A DNA stretch of 33,722 bases. It comes from Desulfatiglans sp. (GTDB lineage: Bacteria > Desulfobacterota > DSM-4660 > Desulfatiglandales > HGW-15). The stretch is from positions 1 through 33,722 of the forward strand of contig JAAZBV010000024.1 of assembly GCA_012513605.1 (NCBI GenBank), given 5' to 3'. Positions 8,865 to 17,162 of the stretch are shown piece by piece. The first letter of the stretch is position 1. Each line of letters opens with the position of its first letter. The notes beneath the pieces were generated by a model. That model made no database searches. It was not told where the DNA came from and saw nothing but the letters and a program-made list of their open reading frames with translations. Made by a program: the position numbers and the translations under genes.

Positions 8865-9125
8865 ATGAAAAAAATATGTATTTTATATGACACTGTATCA
8901 GGATCAACTGCCGAGATTGCAGAGATGTTGAAGGATGAATTATCTTTGAGATCCTGTTCTATAACTGTCATTTCCATCACCAAAAATTGTGATTTGGGTG
9001 ATTTTGATATTTTGATCATCGGCAGCCCATTACGATTTGGCGGCTTCACATCCGGAATGCGAAAATTCATTAGAAAGAATAAGCAAAGGTCCCTAAGAGT
9101 TAAAGGAACAAGAATTGAAAAATAA
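8865..9125 (+). pseudogene. Truncated flavodoxin-like protein
   Basis: This 86-residue frame begins like a flavodoxin: MKKICILYDTVSGSTAEIAE contains a T/S-rich phosphate-binding loop for FMN, and DFDILIIGSPLRFGG is the second conserved strand-loop. A full flavodoxin domain is roughly 140-170 residues. Here the sequence stops matching after about residue 70 (MRKFIRKN) and ends in a basic tail that overlaps the next gene by 11 bases. The second FMN-binding loop and the C-terminal half of the fold are absent, so the product is unlikely to bind FMN normally. It is probably a 3'-deleted gene joined to the hydantoinase gene by the same kind of rearrangement seen elsewhere in this window. A short functional protein cannot be excluded. 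Confidence 0.65.
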
Positions 9126-11181
9126 AATAGCAGACACTGCCTCTTCTGTTCCTGCTGTCGGTTTGAAAACAGTTGGGTCAGAAAAGGGATATATTAAAAC
9201 AGGCCTTGGCATTGATGCTGGCGGAACATACACAGATGCGGTGATTTATGACCTTGAAAATAATATTACCATTTGCAAGGCAAAGGGGCTTACCACCAGG
9301 TGGGATTTTACAGTCGGCATCAAAGAGGCCATTGAAAATCTGGATAAAAGCCGGCTGCCCCTTATAGAGCTGGTATCTCTCTCCACAACCCTTGCCACAA
9401 ATGCCATTGTCGAAAACGAGGGGCAGAAGGTGGGGCTCCTTCTTATGCCTCCATACGGGCACAATATTATAAAGGATATTCCATACCATCCAAGGGCAAT
9501 CATACAGGGGCAGCTTGAGATCTCCGGTGAAGAAATCACCCCCATTAACCCTGATGAGGTCAAAAGAGTTACAGCAGAGATGATAGAAAGGCATCATGTA
9601 ACCGCCTTTGCTGTATCGGGTTATGCAGGCTCAGTTAACCCTGAGCATTAGCTTAATGTGAAAAAGATCATTCAGGATGAAACCGGCCTTTTTGTCTCAT
9701 GCGGCCATGAGTTGTCTGACACATTAAATTTTCAGACAAGGGCCGTTACCGCCATGCTCAATGCAATGATTATCCCCAGGCTTGCGAGCCTCCTCATTGA
9801 TCTTGAAAGGGTTCTGCATGGATACAATATCAGCGCGCCTGTTGTAGTAGTAAAAGGGGATGGCACCCTTATCAGCGCAGAGATGGCCAAAAAGCGTCCG
9901 GTTGAAACCATACTCTCAGGGCCTGCCGCAAGCGTAGCAGGAGCGAGGCATATTACCGGCATTGATGATGCCATAGTGGTGGATATGGGTGGAACCACAA
10001 CCGATACAGCCGCTATCTCAGGGGGGCTTGTAAGGCTAAATGAGCATGGTTCCATGGTTGGAGGCCACAGAACCCATGTAAAGGCGCTGGATATACGCAC
10101 AGTGGGCCTTGGCGGGGACAGCTTGATAATGTATGAAAAGGGTAAATTCAAGATTGGGCCAAAGCGGGTTGCCCCCATTGCATGGCTCGGGCACTATTAT
10201 CCGGGCGCAGGGGCCGCCCTTGATTTTATAGAGAATAATATTAAACACTATGGCGGCACCACCATGACCATGCAGATCATTGCACGCACAGGTGCTAAAA
10301 AGGCCATTTTGCTTGATCCTATTGAAGAAAAGGTTATCTCCCTTCTTGATCAAAGGCCATATTCCATGGATGAACTTGTTCCCCTCGCAGGAGTGCTGTC
10401 CGAATGGACTCTTCCCCTGCAGCGCCTTGAGGAGAATTTTATGATCCAGAGATGTGGCCTCACCCTTACAGACCTTCTGCATATTGATGGCAGGTTTAGA
10501 AAATGGGACACAGGATCATCTGAGAGATATGCAGGCCTTTGTGCATTTTTAGCAAAGAGGAGCATCTCTGAACTGGTTGATCAGCTCATGGATATGGGGG
10601 CGCACCAGCTCTCTGTTGAGCTGCTTAAACATGCGCTGAATGATATTAACCCTGATGAACTGGATAAGAGCCATGCATGCAGAAGACTCATATATCACCT
10701 TTTAGTAAAGCAGCACCCCGATTACGAGGTGGCAATAAACCTTAAACACCCTGTAATTGGTATTGGTGCGCCCATCCATTTTTTTCTTGATAAAGCGGTG
10801 ATACCTTTAAAGACAAATATGATTATCCCCGATGATGCAGATGTCGCAAACGCCATTGGCGCAATAACCAGCCATGTGGTTGTGTATAAAAAACTTGCTA
10901 TACTACATGATGGTCTTGGAAATTATAGTATTGAAGGGATATCGGGGAAACGTCAATTCAGGAGCCTTGATACAGCAGACCAGTTTGTAAGGCAACGGCT
11001 GACAGAAATTGTGCATAAACAGGCCATGGAGGCGGGCACAAGCACCCGGACAATAACATTTGAAACAAAGGATCATGCACCCATAATTGCCAGCGGTGAT
11101 CCTCTATTTGTAAAGAGAACCATATTCGCCACACTTAAAGGAAGGCCGGACCTGTTGATTGACAGAAACAAAACAAGGTAA
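9115..11181 (+). pseudogene. Hydantoinase/oxoprolinase family gene interrupted by in-frame TAG
   Basis: Two abutting frames (9115-9651 and 9658-11181) form one 688-codon gene of the HyuA/oxoprolinase ATP-grasp-like (ASKHA) family. The N-terminal part has the GIDAGGTYTDAVIYD phosphate loop and the STTLATNAIVE motif. The second part has VVKGDGTL, ETILSGPAASVAGA and VDMGGTTTDTA. The family hydrolyses cyclic amide rings such as hydantoins or 5-oxoproline with ATP. The TAG at 9649-9651 falls in the conserved NPEHE motif, where Glu (GAG) is expected, so a single G-to-T change explains it. No frameshift is present. The start is a TTG with AAAGGA upstream. The usual partner (HyuB) is missing. It is either a young pseudogene, two reinitiated polypeptides (GTG at 9658), or a sequencing error. 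A fragment of a paralogue lies at 19091-19208. Confidence 0.82.
10940..11058 (+). repeat. Direct repeat copy A (hydantoinase 3' region)
   Basis: This segment of the hydantoinase gene recurs in the same orientation at 19091-19208. From 10960 on, 99 bases align without gaps with about 13 differences by hand count; one single-base shift lies before that. The two copies bracket the two-partner secretion locus. Confidence 0.85.
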
Positions 11182-11270
11182 AACCAAGAAACAGGGCTCT
11201 ATTTTTTATGCTTAGTGGTTTTAAATCTTCCAACATATCATTTTAAACTAAGGATTTTTACAAGGTTAGA

Positions 11271-11300
11271 GGGAAGTATGCCTAAAAATAGGTACTTCCC
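11271..11300. terminator. Hairpin between convergent genes
   Basis: GGGAAGTA (11271-11278) pairs perfectly with TACTTCCC (11293-11300), and an inner CCTA/TAGG stem closes an AAAA loop. It sits between the converging hydantoinase and TpsA genes. A TTTTTTT run occurs only about 20 bases beyond on the plus strand, so it is a plausible but not classical terminator. Confidence 0.45.
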
Positions 11301-11385
11301 AACTAACTGGATTTAACTTGTTTTTTTCATGACAGGAGATTATGGGATAGCTCCCAATGACCTCCGGTCTGGCCCTGTAACCTCT

Positions 11386-14300
11386 TTAAATGCCCTGGGG
11401 ATTCCGATGAATTATCACACCCTTAATATCGCTGCTATCTTCATGCAGTTCATTTTTGAGAACAGTAATAGCCATGAGTATCAACCTTTCCTGATTAATC
11501 GCTCCTGTGTCAGGTGGTGCGCTTATAAACAGGTATCCTCCAGGGGTAATACCTGTATAAAATTGCACTGATGTGCCATCCTCAAGCCTGAGTGTGTATG
11601 GCATCTGCTGTCCCGGAACCGTGATATCAGGCGGCTGCTGCCTTGACGCTTCCTGATCAGGAGTCAAAGAAATAACCTGATCTCCCTCTCTCAAAGTATA
11701 GCTGTTCTGCCATACAGGTTCTCCTTCCCCTGTCTGTTCAAAAACGGGCATCGATTCAATAACAATGTCCATTTCGTTTGAAGGGGAATCACCAATAATC
11801 ATAACAGTGCCGTTGCCGGGAGCTGGCCCGAATGTAATATCGGAGCTTCCGCTTTTCGACACAAGGGTTGCTGACCTGATATCTGTTATATTATATGTTA
11901 CCAGTTGCAGGTTGCCGAAACCGGTTATGGTATTGCTGCCAGTTCCGGGACCCATGTCAAATTGAGAACCTGACAACCCGTTTTTAAGATTCTGGCCTGT
12001 ACCGTTTGTGCCGTTCTGCCTGCTTGTCAGGGATGCCAGAATGTTTTCGTTTACAGATTCTCTTATGTTCAGTATGCCGCTGTAATAAACAATCTCGTAA
12101 TTATCTGATTCCAGGCCGTAAGGCTCAATCCCATACTCTCCCACAAGTACTGCTCCCTGACTTGATCCGCCATACCCCAATCCGCCGCTAAGTACCGCCG
12201 GGGTTTCATTTCCGGCAAAACCATCATATACCACACCATTTCCTCCAATATAGGGTAGATTATTAAAAATTTTGGTATCGTTATTTGCGGTTATTGTTAA
12301 AAGTGCAGGTGTGATATTCGCTGTTGTGACTGTCTGGCCGGTTATGGTGTAGTTTCCTGAATCTTCTCCAGAAAGAGTAAACCCGGATACTACGACAGTC
12401 TTGTCTGCGCCCACGTTTTTATTAGCAAACAATCCTGATGCAGATACGCTTATTGTATCCCCCGCGATCCAGCCTGTAGCATTTGTTGTGTCCACTGTGG
12501 CTGCGGCTGTGGCATCATAGACTTTATCAGGTACAGTGATTCCACTGATGGTTATAGCCTTTGGTGCAATATCGGCAGTTGTTGTGGCCTGGTCAGTGAT
12601 CGTATAGTTTAAGAGATCAGAGCCAGTGTAAGTGCTGGTAAGTGTAACAGTCTTGTCTGTGCCCGCGTTTTTGTTGACAAAGGTTCCGGTAGCGGAGACA
12701 GAAACCACATCCCCTTCAATCCAGCCGGAAGCATTGGCTGTGTACACAGTGGTGTCGGTTGTAGCATCATAGACCTTGTCTGAAGCTGTGATTCCACTGA
12801 TGGCTATAGCCTTTGGCGTAATATCGGCCGTAGTAGAGGCAGTGAGGTTTTGCAGGCTGTAATTTGCAGCATCGGTTCCGGAGATGAAAATACCAGCCAC
12901 ATTGACGGTTTTATCGGTTCCGACATTCTTGTCAGTAAAATCAGCAGATTGATTAAAAGTAACTGTATCTTCATCAAAAATATCCATGGAAAAACCTGTA
13001 ACATCAGCAGTTGTTAAGGCATCATAGACCTTGTCTATTCCGGTATATAATGCAGTCAGGGGCTTTTGAGTGATATCGGCAGTTGTAACTGTCTGGCCGG
13101 TTATGGTATAGTTTCCTGAATCTTCTCCAGAAAGAGTAAACCCGGATATTACGACAGTCTTGTCTGCGCCCACGTTTTTATTATCAAACAATCCTGATGC
13201 AGATACGCTTATTGTATCCCCCGCGATCCAGCCTGTAGCATTTGTTGTGTCCACTGTGGCTGCGGCTGTGGCGTCATAGACTTTGTCGTCAGCAGTGACC
13301 CCACTGATGGTTATGGCCTTTGGCGTGATTTTCGCGGTGGCGTTTGATGCATCGGATACCATATAGTTGCCCGAATCGGAGCCGGAGAGGGTAAAGCCCG
13401 AGATAGTAACAGCCTTATCCGTTCCGACATTCTTGTCAACAAATGCGCCCGCTGCTCCCGAGACATCAAGCGTGACATTATCCCCGGTATAGTACTTATT
13501 ATCATCGTCGGCTGCGGCCCCTGCGGTGATGACAGCGGAACCGGTATTGATTGCTGCCGTGGCATCAGCGTTATAAACCTTGTCGGAAGCGGTCACGCCA
13601 GAGACTGTGATAGCCTTTGCTGTGATATTCACAGTGCCATCTTGCGCAATAATGTCGTAACCCTCCTGATTCGAATAGAGGCCGGTAAGAGAAATAGCAT
13701 GTTCCCCCACATCTTTACCTATAGCAGTATAAACTGGGGCTCCCGAAATCTTTCCTGCGTCAATAGTCATATCCCAGTTGTGGGCCACCCCGGCTATTGT
13801 GGTTGTTCCGTTATAAACCCTGGTCAAATCGCTTACAGTGACCGTGGCCGCAGTCATGAAACTGCGTAAAAGCGGGTAGGTATTACCTTCATAGATACGC
13901 CAGGTTTTTCCCGTGCCGCCTGTATCGTCGATGTCCCAGGCCCAGGATTCACCCATGAAGGTGGTCAATTTCTTCATGTCTTCGGTGTTTTTGAGGTCAC
14001 CTTTGCCCGTATCATTTTGACCGGTGGTATCACTGTAAAAGGAGTTTGTTACAGTGCCGCCAGCATTATATCCCAACAGACCGCCCACATAGTCTGTCCC
14101 CGACACTGACCCGGTTGCGTAGCTGTTTGTTATGCTGGAATTGCTGCCTCCAACCAGACCTCCAACACCTCCTGTTCCCGACACTGATCCGGTTGCGTAG
14201 CTATTTGTTATGCTGCTCGAATCTGTGTTAGTTCCTACCAGCCCGCCAACATTATCATCTCCCAATACCACTCCGGTCGCATAGCTGTTTGTTATACTGC

Positions 14301-17133
14301 TTGAATCTACGATAGCACCCAACAGCCCGCCAACATGTTCATGTCCCGACACTGACCCGGTAGCGTAGCTATTTGTTATGGTGCTTGAACCAATGCCCCC
14401 TGCCAGGGCGCCTACAAAAACGTCTCCTTCTATGGACCCGCCAATGACCCCCACATTGCTCACAGCAGCATTATCTGTACCTCCAAAGAGGCCGACATAA
14501 TCCGTATCAGGCCGGTTGATAACAAGCCCTGAAATCGTGTGACCAAGCCCATCAAAGGTGCCAGTAAACAAAACATTCCAAGCATTTCCTATTGGGTCAA
14601 AGCCTGTTGACGTATTCCACAATCCGGATGCCTGTGTAAGCTCTCCCATATCTATATTATTAGCCAGTGTATAGTCCGCATCAAGATCAAGCTGCATCAA
14701 CTGTAATTGATGGGCATTGGTGATGTTGGTACTGTATTCCATACGCAGAAAGGGACGGGTATTGCCATCTATCATATACCATGTGTCAGTAAAGTCCCAG
14801 CCTGAATAATTTTTCTGTTCCATCATCTGTTCTGTGGACATGGGTATGCCAAAATCCGAATCACTTTTGCCGGTGGTATCACTGTCGTAAAAGGAGTTTG
14901 TTACGGTGCTTAGCTCGGTTGATTTCACTCCCACCAGGCCTCCTGCAAAGCTGGATCCTGTCACCGCCCCTGTCGCGTAGCTAGTTGTTATGGTGCTGTC
15001 TCCAATGCCCCCTACCAGGCCTCCCACACTACTATCAACACCTGATACCGTTCCGGTCGCATAGCTGTTTTCTATGGTGCTGAGGGAAATGGCCCCTGCC
15101 AGGCCACCCACATAGTAACTGGATCCTGCCACCGCCCCGGCCGCATAGCTGTTTGTTATGCTGCTCCTGTGATTATACCCCACCAGGCCTCCTGCAAAGC
15201 TGGATCCTGTCACTGCCCCGGTGGAGTAGCTGTTTGTTATGTCGCTGTAGTCATAATTGTATCCCACCAGGCCTCCTACATAGCTGGATCCTGTCACTGC
15301 CCCGGTGGAGTAGCTGTTTGTTATAATGCTGTAGTCATAATTGTACCCCACCAGGCCTCCTACTATATTTTTACCTGCTATGTACCCGCCAATGATTCCC
15401 ACATTGCTCACCGCAGCATTATCAGTACCTCCAAAGAGGCCGACATAATCCGTATCAGGCCGGTTAATCACAAGACCTGAAATCGTGTGGCCCAGGCCGT
15501 CAAAGGTGCCGATGAATGAGTTTGAATTGTTGCCTATGGGGACAAAACCGGCATAGGTTTCAGGATCAGTCCCTTTAGGATTCCAGGTGGCGGTGGCTGC
15601 TGCGTCGATATTGCCGCCCAGTGCATAGTTGCCGGAAAGATTACCAGTTATCCCTTGAAGATCGGTTGTGGTGGTGCTGCCCGCGCTACCCAGTGTTTTT
15701 ATCACCGTGAAAAGTTTAACTGTTCCGTTTGATCCCAGCTTTGTGCTGAAATTATCACCTGCGGGCAGATTGACCGGACCATTTACTGAGTATGAGGCTG
15801 TATTTCCCCATGCTGTGGCCCCCTGGCCATATTCCAGTGCAAGTTTAGCTGAACCGGAGCCAAATAGCTCGCGGTTGATTTCTATGTTACGATGGGCGTT
15901 GAGAGTCAGGGTGTTGGCTGACCAGGTGATGCGGTCATTGACAAATATGTCGCCGCTTCCTTCTGTAGCTCCGTCAGCGCTTAAAATGGTGACACTGGTG
16001 CTGCCCAGATTGGTGGAAAGCTGACTGCCTGTAATGTCACCGCCGGTCGCAGCTATGGTGTAATCCTGAGGATCGATCAGCCAGGTTCCTGTGAATCCCT
16101 GGGGTGCGGCGGTGGTAATGACTGCTCCTTCTTGTACCGTTACCTTTGCTGCCGATGTCTCTATGAACCCCCCATCACCCCCATCCGGGGCGGATGCGTC
16201 CAGTCTGCCGCCCACAATAGTCTCTCCGGATTCCATATCTGATAAAAGGAGAATGCGTCCGGATCTGTTTTCCAGGGTTTTGGCCTCTATTTTGCCACTG
16301 TTATTAATCACTGCCTGGGTTAACTCATCCGCTGCCCTGGCGGTCATGATGACTGTGCCGCTATCAGCCTGAATAATGCCTTTATTTTCTATCTGTGCAT
16401 CTATGGCGCCCTGATCCACTGTAAATGTCACAAGGCTGTCACCTGTGAAGTCCAGACTTACCCTGTTGCCTGCCGAGAGCACAGTCGTGCCGGAAGGGGT
16501 GTTTATGGTGCCCTGATTCCTTATCTCCGGGGCAATAAAGGCCACATAACCGCCCTTAAATGCCTGAATCACACCCTCATTTATGACTGACCCGGCATTT
16601 CCGCTCTTCTCAAAACTATATTTACCTGCTAAAAAATTATCATTGGAGATATTGAGTGTTGATGCAGTAAGAGCGCCTACATCCACCTGTGCGGTGGGGC
16701 CGAAATACACGCCTGAAGGGTTGAGCAGGTATATCTGTCCGTTTGCAGTAAGGCTTCCGAATATCTGTGAGGGGTTCTGGTCATGAATGCGGTTGAGGGC
16801 TACACTGGACGTGCCCGGCTGCTGAAAGTTTACAGATGCATCTGTTCCTATATTGAAGGTATCCCATTCGGCAACCATATGTTCTGTTTGCTGCTCCACG
16901 GTCATGGAGGAGCCGGATTGGGATATATCCGCCTCTCCTGCAATCACTTGACCATTGGTGGGCAATTCACCAGGATCAAGGGCCTGAGCCTCGCCTATTG
17001 ATACCATTAGTATGGATAATATAAGCGCGCCTGCAACGAGCAAGCGATGTAACCATGTGGCTGCCGCCTTTTCAGATACAGCCATCCACATTTTCTTTGT
17101 TCTGGAGCAAACCAGTTGATATGTTATATTCAT
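11386..17133 (-). CDS. Filamentous-hemagglutinin-type TpsA exoprotein with GLUG and YDG repeats
   Basis: A 1,915-residue secreted adhesin-like protein. The N-terminus is an extended signal peptide (basic and aromatic 1-30, hydrophobic 31-48, cleavage near EAQA at 51). The TPS secretion domain follows (about 55-300) with DQNPSQIFGSLTANGQIYLLNPSGVYFG, the region that engages the TpsB pore. Two GLUG blocks (about 578-735 and 890-1025) repeat VGGLVG...ITNSYATG. Then come six or so YDG repeats (about 1170-1615) with DKVYDATTAA and DKTV..GFTLSG, and one MBG-like domain (about 1615-1695). The last 200 residues are unique. The C-terminus has no autotransporter barrel, so the protein depends on the TpsB encoded 29 bases upstream. 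GAGG eight bases before ATG supports the start. The likely role is a surface or released adhesin for attachment or biofilm; GLUG and YDG repeats are also seen in extracellular enzymes, but I see no catalytic domain. Confidence 0.93.
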   Translation of the reverse strand: MNITYQLVCSRTKKMWMAVSEKAAATWLHRLLVAGALILSILMVSIGEAQALDPGELPTNGQVIAGEADISQSGSSMTVEQQTEHMVAEWDTFNIGTDASVNFQQPGTSSVALNRIHDQNPSQIFGSLTANGQIYLLNPSGVYFGPTAQVDVGALTASTLNISNDNFLAGKYSFEKSGNAGSVINEGVIQAFKGGYVAFIAPEIRNQGTINTPSGTTVLSAGNRVSLDFTGDSLVTFTVDQGAIDAQIENKGIIQADSGTVIMTARAADELTQAVINNSGKIEAKTLENRSGRILLLSDMESGETIVGGRLDASAPDGGDGGFIETSAAKVTVQEGAVITTAAPQGFTGTWLIDPQDYTIAATGGDITGSQLSTNLGSTSVTILSADGATEGSGDIFVNDRITWSANTLTLNAHRNIEINRELFGSGSAKLALEYGQGATAWGNTASYSVNGPVNLPAGDNFSTKLGSNGTVKLFTVIKTLGSAGSTTTTDLQGITGNLSGNYALGGNIDAAATATWNPKGTDPETYAGFVPIGNNSNSFIGTFDGLGHTISGLVINRPDTDYVGLFGGTDNAAVSNVGIIGGYIAGKNIVGGLVGYNYDYSIITNSYSTGAVTGSSYVGGLVGYNYDYSDITNSYSTGAVTGSSFAGGLVGYNHRSSITNSYAAGAVAGSSYYVGGLAGAISLSTIENSYATGTVSGVDSSVGGLVGGIGDSTITTSYATGAVTGSSFAGGLVGVKSTELSTVTNSFYDSDTTGKSDSDFGIPMSTEQMMEQKNYSGWDFTDTWYMIDGNTRPFLRMEYSTNITNAHQLQLMQLDLDADYTLANNIDMGELTQASGLWNTSTGFDPIGNAWNVLFTGTFDGLGHTISGLVINRPDTDYVGLFGGTDNAAVSNVGVIGGSIEGDVFVGALAGGIGSSTITNSYATGSVSGHEHVGGLLGAIVDSSSITNSYATGVVLGDDNVGGLVGTNTDSSSITNSYATGSVSGTGGVGGLVGGSNSSITNSYATGSVSGTDYVGGLLGYNAGGTVTNSFYSDTTGQNDTGKGDLKNTEDMKKLTTFMGESWAWDIDDTGGTGKTWRIYEGNTYPLLRSFMTAATVTVSDLTRVYNGTTTIAGVAHNWDMTIDAGKISGAPVYTAIGKDVGEHAISLTGLYSNQEGYDIIAQDGTVNITAKAITVSGVTASDKVYNADATAAINTGSAVITAGAAADDDNKYYTGDNVTLDVSGAAGAFVDKNVGTDKAVTISGFTLSGSDSGNYMVSDASNATAKITPKAITISGVTADDKVYDATAAATVDTTNATGWIAGDTISVSASGLFDNKNVGADKTVVISGFTLSGEDSGNYTITGQTVTTADITQKPLTALYTGIDKVYDALTTADVTGFSMDIFDEDTVTFNQSADFTDKNVGTDKTVNVAGIFISGTDAANYSLQNLTASTTADITPKAIAISGITASDKVYDATTDTTVYTANASGWIEGDVVSVSATGTFVNKNAGTDKTVTLTSTYTGSDLLNYTITDQATTTADIAPKAITISGITVPDKVYDATAAATVDTTNATGWIAGDTISVSASGLFANKNVGADKTVVVSGFTLSGEDSGNYTITGQTVTTANITPALLTITANNDTKIFNNLPYIGGNGVVYDGFAGNETPAVLSGGLGYGGSSQGAVLVGEYGIEPYGLESDNYEIVYYSGILNIRESVNENILASLTSRQNGTNGTGQNLKNGLSGSQFDMGPGTGSNTITGFGNLQLVTYNITDIRSATLVSKSGSSDITFGPAPGNGTVMIIGDSPSNEMDIVIESMPVFEQTGEGEPVWQNSYTLREGDQVISLTPDQEASRQQPPDITVPGQQMPYTLRLEDGTSVQFYTGITPGGYLFISAPPDTGAINQERLILMAITVLKNELHEDSSDIKGVIIHRNPQGI
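12311..12566 (-). repeat. Near-identical YDG unit, copy A
   Basis: This 256-base stretch of the TpsA gene matches 13070-13325 with about 17 differences and no gaps by hand count. The offset is 759 bases (253 codons), so the reading frame is kept. Such similarity within a family of otherwise diverged YDG repeats points to recent duplication or gene conversion. Confidence 0.85.
13070..13325 (-). repeat. Near-identical YDG unit, copy B
   Basis: Partner of 12311-12566. Both encode the unit running from KAITISGVTADDKVYDATAA through DSGNYTITGQTVTTA. Two more diverged YDG units (about 12570-13070) lie between them. Confidence 0.85.
14431..14562 (-). repeat. Duplicated GLUG-leader module, copy A
   Basis: Encodes TFDGLGHTISGLVINRPDTD and the following VGLFGGTDNAAVSNVG. 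It matches 15379-15510 over 132 bases with few differences, and the first codons (GTFDGLGHTISGLVINRP) are the same in both. Each copy precedes its own GLUG block, so a whole module appears duplicated. Confidence 0.8.
15379..15510 (-). repeat. Duplicated GLUG-leader module, copy B
   Basis: Partner of 14431-14562, heading the first GLUG block of the TpsA protein. Each block closes with a similar NSFY(D)SDTTG segment. Confidence 0.8.
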
Positions 17134-17162
17134 AGGTATAGCCTCTTTAAAAATTGATTATT

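Noticed and set aside
9649-9651. Pyrrolysine at the hydantoinase TAG
   Set aside because: Other genes here use TAG as a normal stop, the conserved residue is Glu, and the Fic remnant has TAG at a Leu position. Nonsense mutation is simpler.
14000-15400. CRISPR-like or tandem DNA repeats in the TpsA gene
   Set aside because: The regular spacing comes from protein GLUG repeats on the minus strand; repeats are degenerate, lie inside one open frame, and there are no unique spacers.
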